DNA of 64,000 nucleotides from Calonectria ilicicola (lineage: Eukaryota > Ascomycota > Sordariomycetes > Hypocreales > Nectriaceae), in the NCBI GenBank assembly GCA_020809705.1, contig CP085825.1:4650001-4714000 (forward strand). Reading direction: 5' to 3'. Below, piece after piece: positions 43,236-56,559 of the stretch. Below the pieces are notes generated by a model. That model did not search any database and was not told the origin of the DNA. It was given only the letters and a program-made list of their open reading frames with translations. Each line of letters opens with the position of its first letter. Position 1 is the first letter of the stretch. The translations under genes and the position numbers were made by a program.

Positions 43236-45120
43236 ATGACGACGTGAGCGCTACGAGTAGGCGATGATACAAAATTTTGCATCCTACGGGCTCTGCAGCA
43301 GAACTTGCTCCCCCGCCTGATCACGACGCGGGGTCTGCAAGTGGTCTGTTGTCCCCCAAACGCCTTGTCGCCAAGGCCAACGCGGTTAAGACAGACTGAG
43401 CCGCGCAGACCATCTCATGTCCGACGATTCTAGACGCCGCCTGACGGGAAAGGACCGGATAGGAGATACCGGTATCGGGTCTCAGCAACTCGACGCACGA
43501 CGGCCATCGGGGTCGTATCGACCCGTCCGATGCAGATTGTCTTGATATTCACAGCATTGCAGTAGCTAGGAGGGAGAGGAGAGAAAGGAGTGGTTGTGAG
43601 AGTCCCAAGATAGGACCGCGAAGGACGGCAATGACGACGCTCCCTCTAGGGAAGCTGGTCGAGAGTGATGCTGGCGGCGACGCAACGCAACACAAGAGAG
43701 TTTCCTGCACAGCGGACAGCAAAACTCTTCCTCTCGGGCCTTTGGATGGAGGTGCATTTACAACACGCAATGAGTTTTTTTTTATTGTTTTCTTCTTCGT
43801 ATCTGACCATAGTCACTCATTTGGTAGATAAATCACAAAAAACAAGCTTTAGTCGCTCGCTGCAATGGTCGAAGGTTGATGTTGCGGTAATGTGAGATGC
43901 AAAGTAACGTGAAGTGGTGTGCGTCAAATACGAGGAACGTGTGCTGTATTGGGTTTGGTGTTACTGAGTTTAATATGAGAAAGCGGGCTTCTGGCGAATT
44001 ATGGGTTTAGGTTCTAAATGACGGATGTACAGTTACGCGTATTAGGCCCAGGGAGAGGGACGGCATCCTTGGAGGTGTGTGTGTGTGGTGTGCGTGGTGT
44101 GCGTGCGTGCGTGGACAGGTTGCAATGACACCCGAGTTGTCAGCACTGCAGAGGGTTCATGCATGGGAAATGCGAAAATAAGATGAAGTGTTTGAGGCGC
44201 TGCCAGCCACACACACACACATATACACATAAACGAGAATTGGAGTCATGAGCATGATGAGCAAGTTGAGGCTAGCAGATGAGCGAGCCGGAGCGTCGGA
44301 CAGCGGACTGTCTGTGCTGGGGTGGCCGAGGCGGGTGCGGCATCGACGGAAGACGACGGGGACAGCAGCGGGCCAATAATGGATGGCGGCGACGCCCACT
44401 CTCCCGCCAAGTGCCCGCCAGCGCAGCATTTTCTGCCGGGGTCTTGACAGGCGATGATGATGCACAGGGCCGCGGAAGGGAGAGAGAGGCAGCCAGAGAT
44501 GGATGGACGGGCGAGTCGAGTTGGAGCACTGAGAGACAGAGAGACATACATGCAATTAGCAGCAGCATATGTAAGCCAAGTGTACTTCTGTTTTAGCCCA
44601 AGCCAAGGGCACACTCCCCAGCCAGCAAGCATGGTGCCACCTTGCACTGGAGCGCTCTTAGATGGGCGGCGTCTGCGTGGTGCGTGGCTGCAGGGGCTGC
44701 CCTACCCACAGGCGGACGCGTCCCAATGGGGCTCTCGCATCTATCGATCATGGCCGCCGCCTACTCCACCCGCCCGCCAAGCACCATGGGCCCCCAGAGC
44801 AGCACATAAGCCAAGACGTTCCAACATGGCCGAAACCCGAAGTCGTCAAGGGAATCGTGGGTATGTATTCCCTCTGTCCCTTCCGCCTTTCCCTCGCTTT
44901 CGGTTTCCTCTAGCATCCCTTTTGTCTGCAACCACTGTCGTCATCCGGCTTACACACGGCAGCCCTTTTGTCTTGGCGCTTGTCTGGGTCGCGTGAGCAC
45001 AACCGCCACCTTGGGACGCCCTCCGTTCTTTGACTCGGCACCTTCGGTTGACATCACCACCTTCTTTTTTCAACTCGCCAGTTGCTCACCCTAGGTTCCA
45101 GGGCTCCTAGGGGCCGTATT
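43236..45120. other. Intergenic region between UPF1 and the GH47 mannosidase
   Basis: About 1.9 kb without a supported gene. It has a GT-rich microsatellite-like stretch (44073-44114) and a short CA run (about 44207-44220). A GTATGT at 44861 and CAG ending at 45081 could bound a leader intron of the downstream gene. The left 300 bp should hold the UPF1 3'-UTR. Confidence 0.5.
44073..44114. repeat. GT-rich simple repeat
   Basis: GTGTGTGTGTGTG followed by degenerate GTGC/GTGG units. A short complementary CA run lies about 100 bp downstream. Confidence 0.75.
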
Positions 45121-45131
45121 ATGCTCTCACA

Positions 45132-46875
<1,744 letters not shown>

Positions 46876-48280
46876 TGAAATTATGAGCATTTGCAGTGGA
46901 GTGATACGGCAGCATCTGGTGGTACATGCAGCACCTGTTTTGGATACCCAAGGTGTTTTAGGCATTTTGGTTACATTGATTTTGCACTACATATAGACGG
47001 TTTAGCATAAGCATGGTAGAATAGAGGTTGCATTTGGATTCGCAGTAGCCAGGCGATGGATACTTGGACTTGCACACGAGTGATTGAGCATAGTATACTA
47101 TTTCATAGTTCAGTAAAGGCTAAGATATTAAGGGAGATAAAACAAATCAAATGGCGCAGCATTAAATAACACTTTATCGTATTATTTCGAGATACTTGTC
47201 ATCATTTGCTTGATTTATTTTACTTCAGGTGTATAAGAGAAAAATTCTACGTCGTGACCATGCTACCCTATACATAATGATCAGAAATTTGGCCAGACAA
47301 CAAGATGCGTTGCAAACCATGGTAAAAGTCATAGTTAAGAGGTCACCTTCCACACATAAAGGAATAGAATTTTTATTGAGAATGCTGTCAATGAACTGGT
47401 TGACCTCGGTGGAGAAGTCGTCCCTCATCGCCAGTATTTTCCCCATCAAGTTCGATTGCTTCAAACAACAGATTTTACTTTGTCATTTTGAGCCGTAATT
47501 ATCCCTGATGTTCTCGAGATTTTCTCTTGGATTGTTAGTAAACACATTACTGTGTTTCATCAGGTACACCTGCTCTCGAAACTGAGTTGTAATTTCATCA
47601 TCTTAATGAACAGGCTAATTCTTCTCCAAGAAACCGTGGTGAATTCTCTTAATCTTATTAATTTATCTATGCTTGATGAATAGTCAGACGCTGTGTTGGT
47701 GCGAGATTGTATTGCAAAGTGATTTATAGATTTGATGCGAGAAGCTGATGCTTTGTTTCAAGGGACTTCCAAGAAATACTAGGAAAGGCGCTAGCGCACC
47801 AAAATTCTATTGTGTTCACCATCCAATCATAAACAATCTGATGTGTCTTTATCATCTATACAGTTTCACTTAAAGACATAGTATTCGTAAAGGAGGCTCA
47901 TAGCTCTGAACATCGCCACGGAGAAAATCGCATACATCAAGGTGCTTAGTAGAAAGTCTGTGCGTCAGACTACCCTGGAAAACACTGCCAAAGAAAGTGG
48001 CGAGCGGTACAAGGTGCATATCTCAGCAAATCCATCAAACGTCGGCATTAATATATGTATCTATTCATTTTCTTCTACAAGGGAATTGTATTAACAAATT
48101 CTATTATTACTTATTTCTTAATTAAAATGAATATATTTCCATCTCTATGTTTAAACAGAAGTCAAATATTGAGTCTAGCTCGGCACTTTAGATAAGGCCG
48201 CTTATCGCCGGATAAACACCGGCAAAACTTTTCTTCCTGGTTTCTACAGGAAATTTTCGCCAGCTTTTCGCAACTTCACT
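46876..48280. other. AT-rich stretch upstream of IMP4 with no recognisable gene
   Basis: About 1.4 kb, clearly AT-rich by eye, especially 47100-48180. Frames are short and stop-ridden. There is no transposon terminal repeat or family resemblance. The first 200 bp probably hold the mannosidase 3'-UTR. Confidence 0.55.
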
Positions 48281-48428
48281 GAGACGCGCTCACAACTTGA
48301 TTGAGACGGTACCTGTCACAACTTTAATAAGACGGTCCTTTCACAAGTTTATTGAGACGATACCTTTCACAGGTTTATTAGGACGACATATCTCACAATT
48401 CCATTCAGACGGTACCTCTCACGCAACC
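48281..48428. repeat. Six imperfect ~26-bp tandem repeats abutting the IMP4 start codon
   Basis: Units begin at 48281, 48303, 48329, 48354, 48380 and 48406, spaced 22, 26, 25, 26 and 26 bp. Each starts with a GAGACGGTACC-like block (variants GAGACGCG, AAGACGGTCC, GAGACGATACC, AGGACGACATA, CAGACGGTACC), followed by TCACAA and a T-rich tail (CTTTAAT, GTTTATT, CCATT). The last unit ends at the IMP4 ATG (48429). The array therefore occupies the place of the core promoter and leader. Copies are diverged, so the array is not recent. Confidence 0.8.
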
Positions 48429-49544
48429 ATGATTGTAGGCCCCCCCTCGAATGATTTACGATCGCCCTCCTAACCTTCAAAGCGCAAACAAGCTCGTCAA
48501 CGACGAGATTATTTATACCGCCGGGCCCTCGTGCTTCGCGATGCCGAAATCAGTGACAAGAGAGCCAAGCTGCGAGCTTCATTGGCATCTGGCAAGCCAT
48601 TGGACTCAAGCATCGCCAATGACAAGCGCTTGCGAGCTGACTATCAATACGACGAGTCAACGCCTGATCTTACCACTGATGAGCAACTCGATTTAGATGA
48701 TGAATACTCCCAGCTTTCGGGCGTGGTTGATCCGAGGGTTCTCGTCACTACGTCTCGCGATCCTTCCGCAAGACTAAGTGCGTTCGCCAAGGAGATCAGG
48801 CTCCTCCTGCCGACGAGTGTTCGCCTTAATCGAGGTGGCTTGATACTCGATGACCTGGTCTCGAGCGTAAAGTCCGCTGGATTATCCGATATTCTGCTCC
48901 TCCACGAACACCGAGGAAATCCGACAGGTTTGCCTCCTATGACGTAATTGACGCGACTGTTCTGATGTTTCGTACTATAGCTTGTACCATCAGTCACATG
49001 CCTCATGGCCCTACTGTGTCCTTCTCTCTGCACAATGTTGTTCTTCGCCACGATATTCCTGGTAGTATCCGGGGAAGTAAGTTTCAAAAGATCCAGATCT
49101 CTAACATGAAGATTAACTGTGAAATCAGCTGTTTCCGAGTCATACCCGCATCTCATTTTCGAAGGGTTCACCACCAAGTTGGGACAGCGGGTTGTGAAAG
49201 TGTTGAAACACCTTTTCCCACCTAGGGATGCTATCACTAGCAAAGCCAAGCTTGGACATCGTGTGGTAACATTCTTGAATGTCGATGATGCTATCGAAGT
49301 TCGCCACCATGTCTATGTAAGGACAGGGTTCGATTCCGTCGGTAAGCCTAATATTTAGTTTAAGTCAACATGCGAAAGATTTAGATTTACTAACAAGATT
49401 GCTGAAGAATTATCCGAGGTCGGGCCAAGAATGACTATGCGGCCATTTGAAATCAGGAACGGCACCTTGGAGAACAAGGATAGTGATGTTGAATGGCACT
49501 TGTCGCAATACACGCGAACTGCCAAGAAGAAGAACTACCTTTGA
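48429..49544 (+). CDS. IMP4: U3 snoRNP protein IMP4 (Brix domain)
   Basis: Exons 48429-48434, 48483-48927, 48981-49076, 49129-49341 and 49408-49544 encode 298 residues. The first coding exon is only ATG ATT. The joined start [20 protein letters not shown] is the family N-terminus. Imp4 binds U3 snoRNA with Imp3 and Mpp10 in the SSU processome for 18S rRNA maturation in the nucleolus. The Brix domain spans about 85-280, with [67 protein letters not shown] and the C-terminal [20 protein letters not shown]. All five joins keep frame. Donors vary (GTAGGC, GTTTGC, GTAAGT, GTAAGC) and two acceptors are AAG. Codon use is much less C-ending than in neighbours, and the gene sits in AT-rich DNA behind a tandem repeat. 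The protein is intact, so I do not call a pseudogene. Confidence 0.93.
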
Positions 49545-52334
49545 GTTGGAGATGTATAATTCTGCATGGTCTACTCTCATTGGTTGGGATTTTGGACTAC
49601 TACGTTTCCTACCCAAAAAAACGTCATTCAGTTAAAAATGGATCCCGGCGTGGACGGAGGACAATCATTCTCATCACATGCAAGACCAACAAAGCAGGCT
49701 CCACGAACAGTGAGGATTTGCTTTTGCAAAGCCTGCTGTCTCAGTGTCGCATGCCGGACAGAGACTAATACCGGGATGCAAGCGGAGATGGCCTTAGTTG
49801 ACGTGGTAGGCCTAAAAAGAAAAACAGTCTTGGGAGTTTGGAGTTTTCAGGTATATTGGATTTCGGCCTTTAATTTGACGGCAGTGGTCACACTGTTAGG
49901 CACGAAGCATACATTGCATGGCACTATATGGTTGGGTTGAACTGATAAAAGGCGATTGGTTCACGGTGGCGGATGTTAACCTTGACATTGAGAAGTCATG
50001 GCGACGGATGGGGAAAGGTCCCTACCATTGTGAGGCGGAGTCAATTAAGGTGCCAAAAAGCTGTAGGCAGCACTATATCTACCAATCTTGTACAAATGGG
50101 ACCTGAGTGATACCCACCATGCTCGGCGGTTCAATCGGCATTCTGCACAGCCACTACAACTAGAATGACACTGAAGACATCTTTTTCTTACTGTTCATCT
50201 GCATTTTTTTTTGGTGGATCGGGTGGTGGATATTTTGTTCGAATCAGGGATGCATTCCTGCGTGCTAGGAACGAATGTGACTGACTATTCATCAAGGTGG
50301 TGATATTTCTGAGGGGTCTAGGCATCATCGATCTGCCAAAGAGTGAGGCAAGGTTGAAATTGATCGACAGAAAACTCTGCTGTGGAGACAAGGCAATCAA
50401 GTACTCAGCTAAAGACAATTAGGGTGAGATGGGCTGGCTATTCTTTTCTAGCGTTATCACATTCTCAACATGTTTCAACGTCACAACATGGATTGTAATA
50501 AAAAAGCGGCCCGGCTGCTGATGCTGATGGTATATTGGGGATTGGGGTTACACAGCTGACTGAAACAAGGGCCAGGGACAGGTGGCAACGGTGGCCCGGG
50601 CGTGTCCCGTGGCCTGGTTGAGGAAGTTAGACGAGAAAGCACCTGATAAACCCATGCTGTGCATCGCGGAGAGGAATGGGATACCTGCCATCCGAGGTAG
50701 CGCTGGCTGTGGGGATGGATAGAAACGGAGCGCTTGTATGCTCCGGAGCCTAGCCCTGGATGCAGAGATGGCCCTAAAGGGTAAAAAACGGACAATGCTT
50801 GATGCTGACGGAAGGGTTTAATTTACCAAAACAAAGAGAGAGAGAGAGAAAAAAGGACAGGCGCAAAAGTCCAAAAAGCCACCGATGGCCCACGGCTGAG
50901 GAGGATGATGATGCATCATGGTGGCTGATGAGAGACTCTGGCGTTGGCTATTGCTTCTAGACTGCAACCTCGAGGCAGGAATGCGACGCCAGCAGCCCGG
51001 ATTGAGCTCGCTGCTGCTGCACTCGAGGCTCTAGCTCCCGAGTGAGGCGCATTTCTGCACCGACGCACTACATGCCTGGGCGGCGTCATCACAGCCCCAA
51101 TGGGTGACGACGAGAGACTCGCTGGGCTGCGCTTACTGGCCAGCGCGTGTGCTCGCACTGGGCGGTCCGAGGAACCCCTCGCCGCCGCCCACGACCTGTT
51201 TTTCTTGGCTGGGTGGTTGAGCAGTAGCGGTAGCAGCAGCAGCGAGCAAGCGGGTTTGTGTGCGTATGTGTGTGTGGGCAAGCAAGGCGAGGTAGTGCTT
51301 ATTTTTGGAGCCAGCGCCCCAGTTCATGGTGGCCGCCACCAGCGTACATACGTATGTATCCCCTGCCCGACCCCCGGGCGATTTGCGCGCGAGGGGAGAT
51401 TCTTTAGCGCTGCGCAGCAACACGGCGAGGCGGGGGGTTTGGGGAGGGCTAGGCGCGAACACTAACACACCCGAGTGTGCCGAGCACCTGTCAAGTCCGA
51501 CGGCGACGGGGTTTTTAGTGCGGTGCCTCCAAGGCAGGTCAGCAACCTAATTGATTCGCTCCGTGGTGGCAGCCTTGTGCCGCGGGTGGGATGGATTGCA
51601 TTGCATATGCTTTTTCTTTTTGCTTCATAAGCCGGATGTGTCCGTCCGTTGGCACCTCTGCGGCTTCTGGCTCTGGCTCTCTTCATAATTGTCTCACCCG
51701 CCCGGCCGCCATTGTTTGTTTCTTTCCAAGGGCCCTGTCTCAGCCCTGCCAAGCCGTCCCGAGTCGCTTGTCTGCCGCTGTCAATGTCAATCCACCGTTG
51801 ACGAAATTTGTTTTTGCCCATCATCGTTTCGAGAAACTCTGCACAGACGGTTTTTTGCTCCGTTTTCTTCTTTTTAGTTAATGTTTACTGGCCCCTCCGC
51901 CATCCCGCTGCCCCCGCCGCCCACTGAACGACGCCCTGTAACTGTGGTGCCAAAGAAAGAAAGAGGGAAAGGGAAAAAAAAACGGTGCCCCTCGTCACCT
52001 AATCTCTGACACTACTGCGCCCGCGTCCCGCTACAACTCCCCGTCAGGCGCACTTACACTGCAGTGACGTAAAAAACCCTTCCCCCGGCCCCTACCTTTA
52101 ATTAATCCTTCACTGGGTCATCCGATCCACATCCACCACCCCGTCCGTCCATCCGCTCTCTCCACCAACCGCTGTGTTTTCCTTGGCTGCTGCGCCATTG
52201 CAGAGCTAACCGCCCAATCTCACTCACCCTCTTCCTCTCCCGAGCTCCTCCTCCTCCTTTACATACATCATCCCCATCCCTCCTCCCTCCATCAAACCCC
52301 CCATTGCTAGCCTTCCCGGCCATCAACCTCCGCA
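49545..52334. other. Intergenic region between IMP4 and SSO1
   Basis: About 2.8 kb. The left kilobase is AT-rich with no coding look. From about 50500 the composition becomes GC-rich. The last 250 bp before SSO1 are strongly pyrimidine-rich (CATCC/CTCC blocks), as expected for a leader. A 14-bp perfect palindrome lies at 51345-51358. Overlapping frames at 51100-51465 and 51133-51468 on opposite strands have no family resemblance. Confidence 0.55.
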
Positions 52335-53416
52335 ATGTCCTACGGCCAGTATAACCAGAATCCCTACCAGGAGGGTCCTCCTCAGGAAGCCGGCTACGGC
52401 CAGGTACAGTCCTCTCCCGCATTTTCCGGCGCGCCGCCAGGCTAAACAGCTGACCACTTTCGGCAGGCCAACCCCTACGGCCAGGACCAGAACAACCAGT
52501 ATGAGATGCAGGACTACAACCAACAGGCCCCTTCGGCCGCCCTCTCGCAAAACGAGTTCCTCAACCGCGTCCAGAGCCTGCGCAACGACATCAAGTCACT
52601 CACCGCAGACATTGACTTCATTGGTCAGCTCCATCAGCGCACTCTGGGTAGCACCGACGGCGGCGCCAAGGACCAGCTAGAGCAGTATGTTTCCCAGACT
52701 CAGATCCGCAACACGGCCATCAAGGACGGCATCAAGGGCCTTGAGCGCGACCTTGCCAAGACGACCGACACATCCCGCAACACCAAGAGCACCCAGCTGC
52801 AGTCCCTCAAGACCTTCTTCAAGTCCGAGCTCGACAAGTACCAGAGCATCGAGCGCGACTACCGACAGCGCTACCGCGACCAGATTGCCCGCCAGTACCG
52901 CATCGTGAACCCGGATGCTTCGGAGGAGGAGGTTCAGCAGGCCGCCGAGGCCGATTGGGGCAACGAAGGTGTCTTCCAAACTGCCGTAAGTTTTTCTTTT
53001 ATTCCCTTGTTTCCATTTGCTGTTGTCAGCTTTCCGGATCCCGGATCGGAACAGTACAGCTGACATGACATTAGCTCCGGACTAACCGCACCGGACATGC
53101 CAGCTCCGTCCTAGGCAATGTTCGCGCCCGCCACAGCGAGCTGCAGCGCATTGAGCAGACTCTCTCCGAGCTTGCCATCTTGTACCAGGAGCTCGCCGCC
53201 ATCGTCGAGCAGCAGGAGCCCGTCATCGAGGCTGCTGAGAACAATGCCATCAACACCGTCGAGAACATGGAGAAGGGTAACGAGCAGGTCAAGGTCGCCA
53301 ACGAGCACGCCCGCCGCCGCCGCAGACTCAAGTGGTGGTGCGCTCTCGTCGTCTTCCTCATCGTCCTTGCCATTGCCCTGGGTGTTGGTCTCGGTGTTGC
53401 CCTAACCAAAAACTAG
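52335..53416 (+). CDS. SSO1: Plasma-membrane syntaxin (Qa-SNARE)
   Basis: Exons 52335-52403, 52467-52985 and 53075-53416 encode 309 residues. Joins are EAGYGQ-ANPYGQD and VFQTA-LRTNRTG. Sso1-type t-SNAREs pair with Sec9 and a v-SNARE to fuse secretory vesicles with the plasma membrane, important at hyphal tips. The N-terminus is Gln/Tyr/Gly/Pro-rich. The Habc three-helix domain covers about 40-170 (NEFLNRVQSLRNDIKSL through RDQIARQYRIVNPDASEEE). The SNARE motif is at about 205-265 (ARHSELQRIEQTLSELAILY). A C-terminal anchor (WWCALVVFLIVLAIALGVG) follows a run of Arg residues. Fungi often have one or two such syntaxins; only one is in this window. Confidence 0.94.
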
Positions 53417-54510
53417 AAGCTGAGGCCGCCATCATCATCGCCACCGCCGTGATGTTACTTGTGTTTATATGTCGCCTGATAGATTCTTGATGCTTTTTTC
53501 CCGTCACCCGCCGATTATTATCGTCATCATGGTCGCAAAATGGCCACCTTGTCGAGCGTATACAACCACCGGTATGCACTATTACTTAATTCTCTACTTC
53601 TCGAAGCGTCCGAACGCTGAGGAGCACTTATTTTTATTTTTCTCGGATTGGAGAGGAGGAGGAAAGTTTGATGGATGAAATGAAGAGTTTCATGAAAAAG
53701 GGTTATGATGATGGATCTTATTTTTGCTTTTGGTATTAGCTGGCTATCTTGTTTTTCTTTTTTTTTTTCCTTTATAGTCTGTTATTCCCGCTCATGGCCC
53801 ACCCTATTTTTGCTTGTTCTATAGGAATACCTTTTGCCCTCTTGGGCGGCAGGGCGGGCAAAACACAGCAGTTGGCTCTGGAGTTGTGTATCTATTTAAC
53901 CATCCAGAACGGAAGGAGATGGGAAAGGGGGAGAGAGGTTGGTTGATCGAAATGGCTTTGGAGACGAGTCCCACGCAGCAGGAGATAATAATCCGCATGA
54001 GATGAGCTCAGGCAACCGCGATTGCTTCTTCACAAACTATGAATCATCAGCCAAGTCATGATTAGTAGCAGCGTGGACAGCACATGCGAGCCTGCGAATG
54101 AAAAACAATGCAATAAACTCATTACTTTTTTGCCCTCCCAACCCACTCGCGACCTGTCCCAAAAGCGTTTGCGCAACAGCCCCGCAGCCGCCGCAGCTCA
54201 GGTGCACATGGCATGTCGGAAACGAAGGACGAGGGGAAACGATTATTATATACAGTGTTCAACAGGGTGTCTTAATTGTGCATTACAGTTCCCCCGACTC
54301 CAAAAGCATTGGGCCTCACTCCCCTGTGAGACAAAGACTTTCGCCGGACGGGCTCGCGGGAGGGGTGGCGGTGAGCAAATCATTCGCAACCCATCCAATA
54401 TTTCCCGGCACTTCTCGTTCTCCAAATTCGTACATTTTACACGCCCACCTGTGTTTCCCATTCCCCATCCATGTCGTCTTCTTCTTTAATTCGTATACAA
54501 CGTAACGTAA
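53417..54510. other. Convergent 3' region between SSO1 and TOM70
   Basis: About 1.1 kb between facing stops. It is T-rich on the + strand to about 53780 and contains no supported gene. This is long for a convergent spacer here (others are 195-320 bp). Confidence 0.5.
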
Positions 54511-56559
54511 TTAAGGCCCCATGCGAAGGCCGCCGCCAGCACCACCGGCTAGCTTGGCGGCGAGCTTGGGGTACTTCTCAGTCACTTGCACTTGTGTTCG
54601 GGTTGCCTCGGCATATGACAGGGCGTTAACAATCTCGCCCTCGGTGCGGGCAAGCTCTGCAGCACGCTCAAAGTACTTAAGGGCGGCAGGGACATTATTC
54701 TGCTGAAGGAGCAGCTGGGCCATTGTGGCAACAGCAATATCACACTCAGGATCAACTAGAAAAAAAAAGTGCGGTTAGCGGTGGGGTGAGAGAAAACATG
54801 ATACGTCATGGACCTACTGATAAGAGCCTTCTGGCAGAGCTTCTCAGCCTCTTTGAAGTCTTGCTTCCACTGGAACAGGGCAAGGGCCTTGTTTATCAGT
54901 GGCAGCACATTCATGGACATGGGCTTGGTCTGCTTCTCCTTCTCCATAGCGTTGTCGAACTTCTCAATGGCTTCGGAAAAGTTGCCTTGGTCGAGCAGAA
55001 GCTCACCGTAGTAGTTGTAGACGTCGGGAACATCGGGGAAGTTCTTGATGCATCGTCGGAAAGTGGCCATAGAGGAAGCGATAGATCCCATCTTATACTG
55101 GGTAACACCGAGCTGGATATGTGAGAAAATGAAGTCCTTGTCCAGGTCAATCGACTTCTGGTAGTCCTTCTGTGCGTCAGCAAGATCACCCTTGATGAAG
55201 TGGGCCTGAGCGCGGTGGTAGTAAACGTCAGGGTCGTTGCTGTCCTGCTCCAGGGCCTTGGCAAATTCCTCCTCGGCCTTGTCAGGCTCACCGAGCTCCA
55301 GGCTGATGCTAGCGCGCTTGATGTAGCTCTGGGTCATGGAGGGGTCGAGCTCGATGCTCTTGTCGAAATCCTGGGTGGCATCCGCATGGTTGCCGAGCAG
55401 GGTTCGGAAAGTGCCCCTCATGTTGTAAGCCAGAGCCTCGTATTCGCCCAGGTCCCCAAGCTCCAAAGCCTTCTCAAAGGCCTGTCGAGCCTCCTCGTAG
55501 CCATCGCCAGTCTTCTTTTCCAGGGACTGGAGACCAAGCTGCATCTGACCCTTGCCGGTCTCAGCGTCTAGTTCGACGGAGTCCTCAAGACCCTCAGGGC
55601 GGGGCTTGGGTCGGAAACTCTGGAGATAATTGCCAACAAAAATGGGGCTGGGCAGCTTGGGCGGGCGGTTAGCCATCATCTCCTTGGCCTTTTGTTCGGC
55701 AAAAGTCTTGAGCAATCGCTCCACGGCCTGTGCGGTCGATTCGCTCTTGAAGTTGTCGATGATGCACGAGGCAGTAAAATCGAGAAGAGCCTCGGAGTAC
55801 TTCTTCTGGTGCTCGTAGGCAGTGGCACGGCGGTTAATAGCCTTGACGTATTCGGGGTCCATGCTGATGGCGGCAGTGGTGTCCTCAATGACCTGGTCCC
55901 ATTCGCTCATGGCGCTGTGGCAGGCAGCTCGGTTGGAGTAGAAGACGGGATCGGGCTTGCAGAGGATGGCCTTGGAGTACAGTTCGATAGCACGGTCATA
56001 GGCCTTATCACCGTAAGCCTTGTTGCCAGCTTGCTTGAGCTTGGCGGCATATTCTTCACGTTGCTGTTGAGTGAGCGTGGCGACAGTTTCCTCGTCGATT
56101 TCTGGCAGTTCCTCACTCTCAACGGAAGCGGGCTGCGCTTGTGAGGGGTCAGTGGTAGCAGCTTCCTTGGCCTGGCTGGCCTTTCGCTCGGCCTCTTTTC
56201 TCTTTCGCTTCTCCTTCTTGCTAAGCTTGGGTGTCGAACCGGACTTGGACTAAGACGAGGTCAAGATGGGTTAGTCGGATCTCACGGATAATGAATGGTT
56301 CGATGCAAAGGCCAGCTTTGGGCTCCTGGTGGCAGGGAGAAGCGGGACGATGCGAAATGAGGATGCTAAGACGTACCGAGTCATTGAGGTAGTACACAAC
56401 ACCAGCACCAGTAACGACGACAGCAACACCAGCAATGGAATAGGCAACGGCCTTATTATCAGAAACCCAGTTTGTTAGACGATCCCAGAGGCCTGATGAC
56501 GAATCGACGGGGATGACCGTGGGCCGGCCCGGGGGAATTGAAGGGACGGGTGCCGACAT
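54511..56559 (-). CDS. TOM70: Mitochondrial import receptor of the outer membrane
   Basis: Exons (minus) 56559-56377, 56249-54818 and 54755-54511 encode 619 residues. Joins are [18 protein letters not shown] and KALI-IDPECDIA. Tom70 receives hydrophobic precursors, mainly carrier proteins, with Hsp70/Hsp90 and passes them to the Tom40 pore. A Pro-rich start ([17 protein letters not shown]) precedes one membrane segment at about 36-57 ([20 protein letters not shown]), then a Lys/Glu-rich linker and many TPRs. The first TPR group forms the Hsp70/90 clamp ([43 protein letters not shown]). The C-terminal group forms the substrate pocket. The first in-frame ATG is at 56559. The end is Gly-rich ([11 protein letters not shown]). 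Confidence 0.96.

Noticed and set aside
48429..49544. IMP4 as a pseudogene or relic because of AT-rich surroundings and broken-looking frames
   Set aside because: Joining five exons by ordinary splice signals gives a complete 298-residue Brix protein with no stop or frameshift.
51100..51468. Opposite-strand frames of 121 and 111 codons upstream of SSO1
   Set aside because: They mirror each other on low-complexity GC-rich DNA and have no start context, introns or family resemblance.
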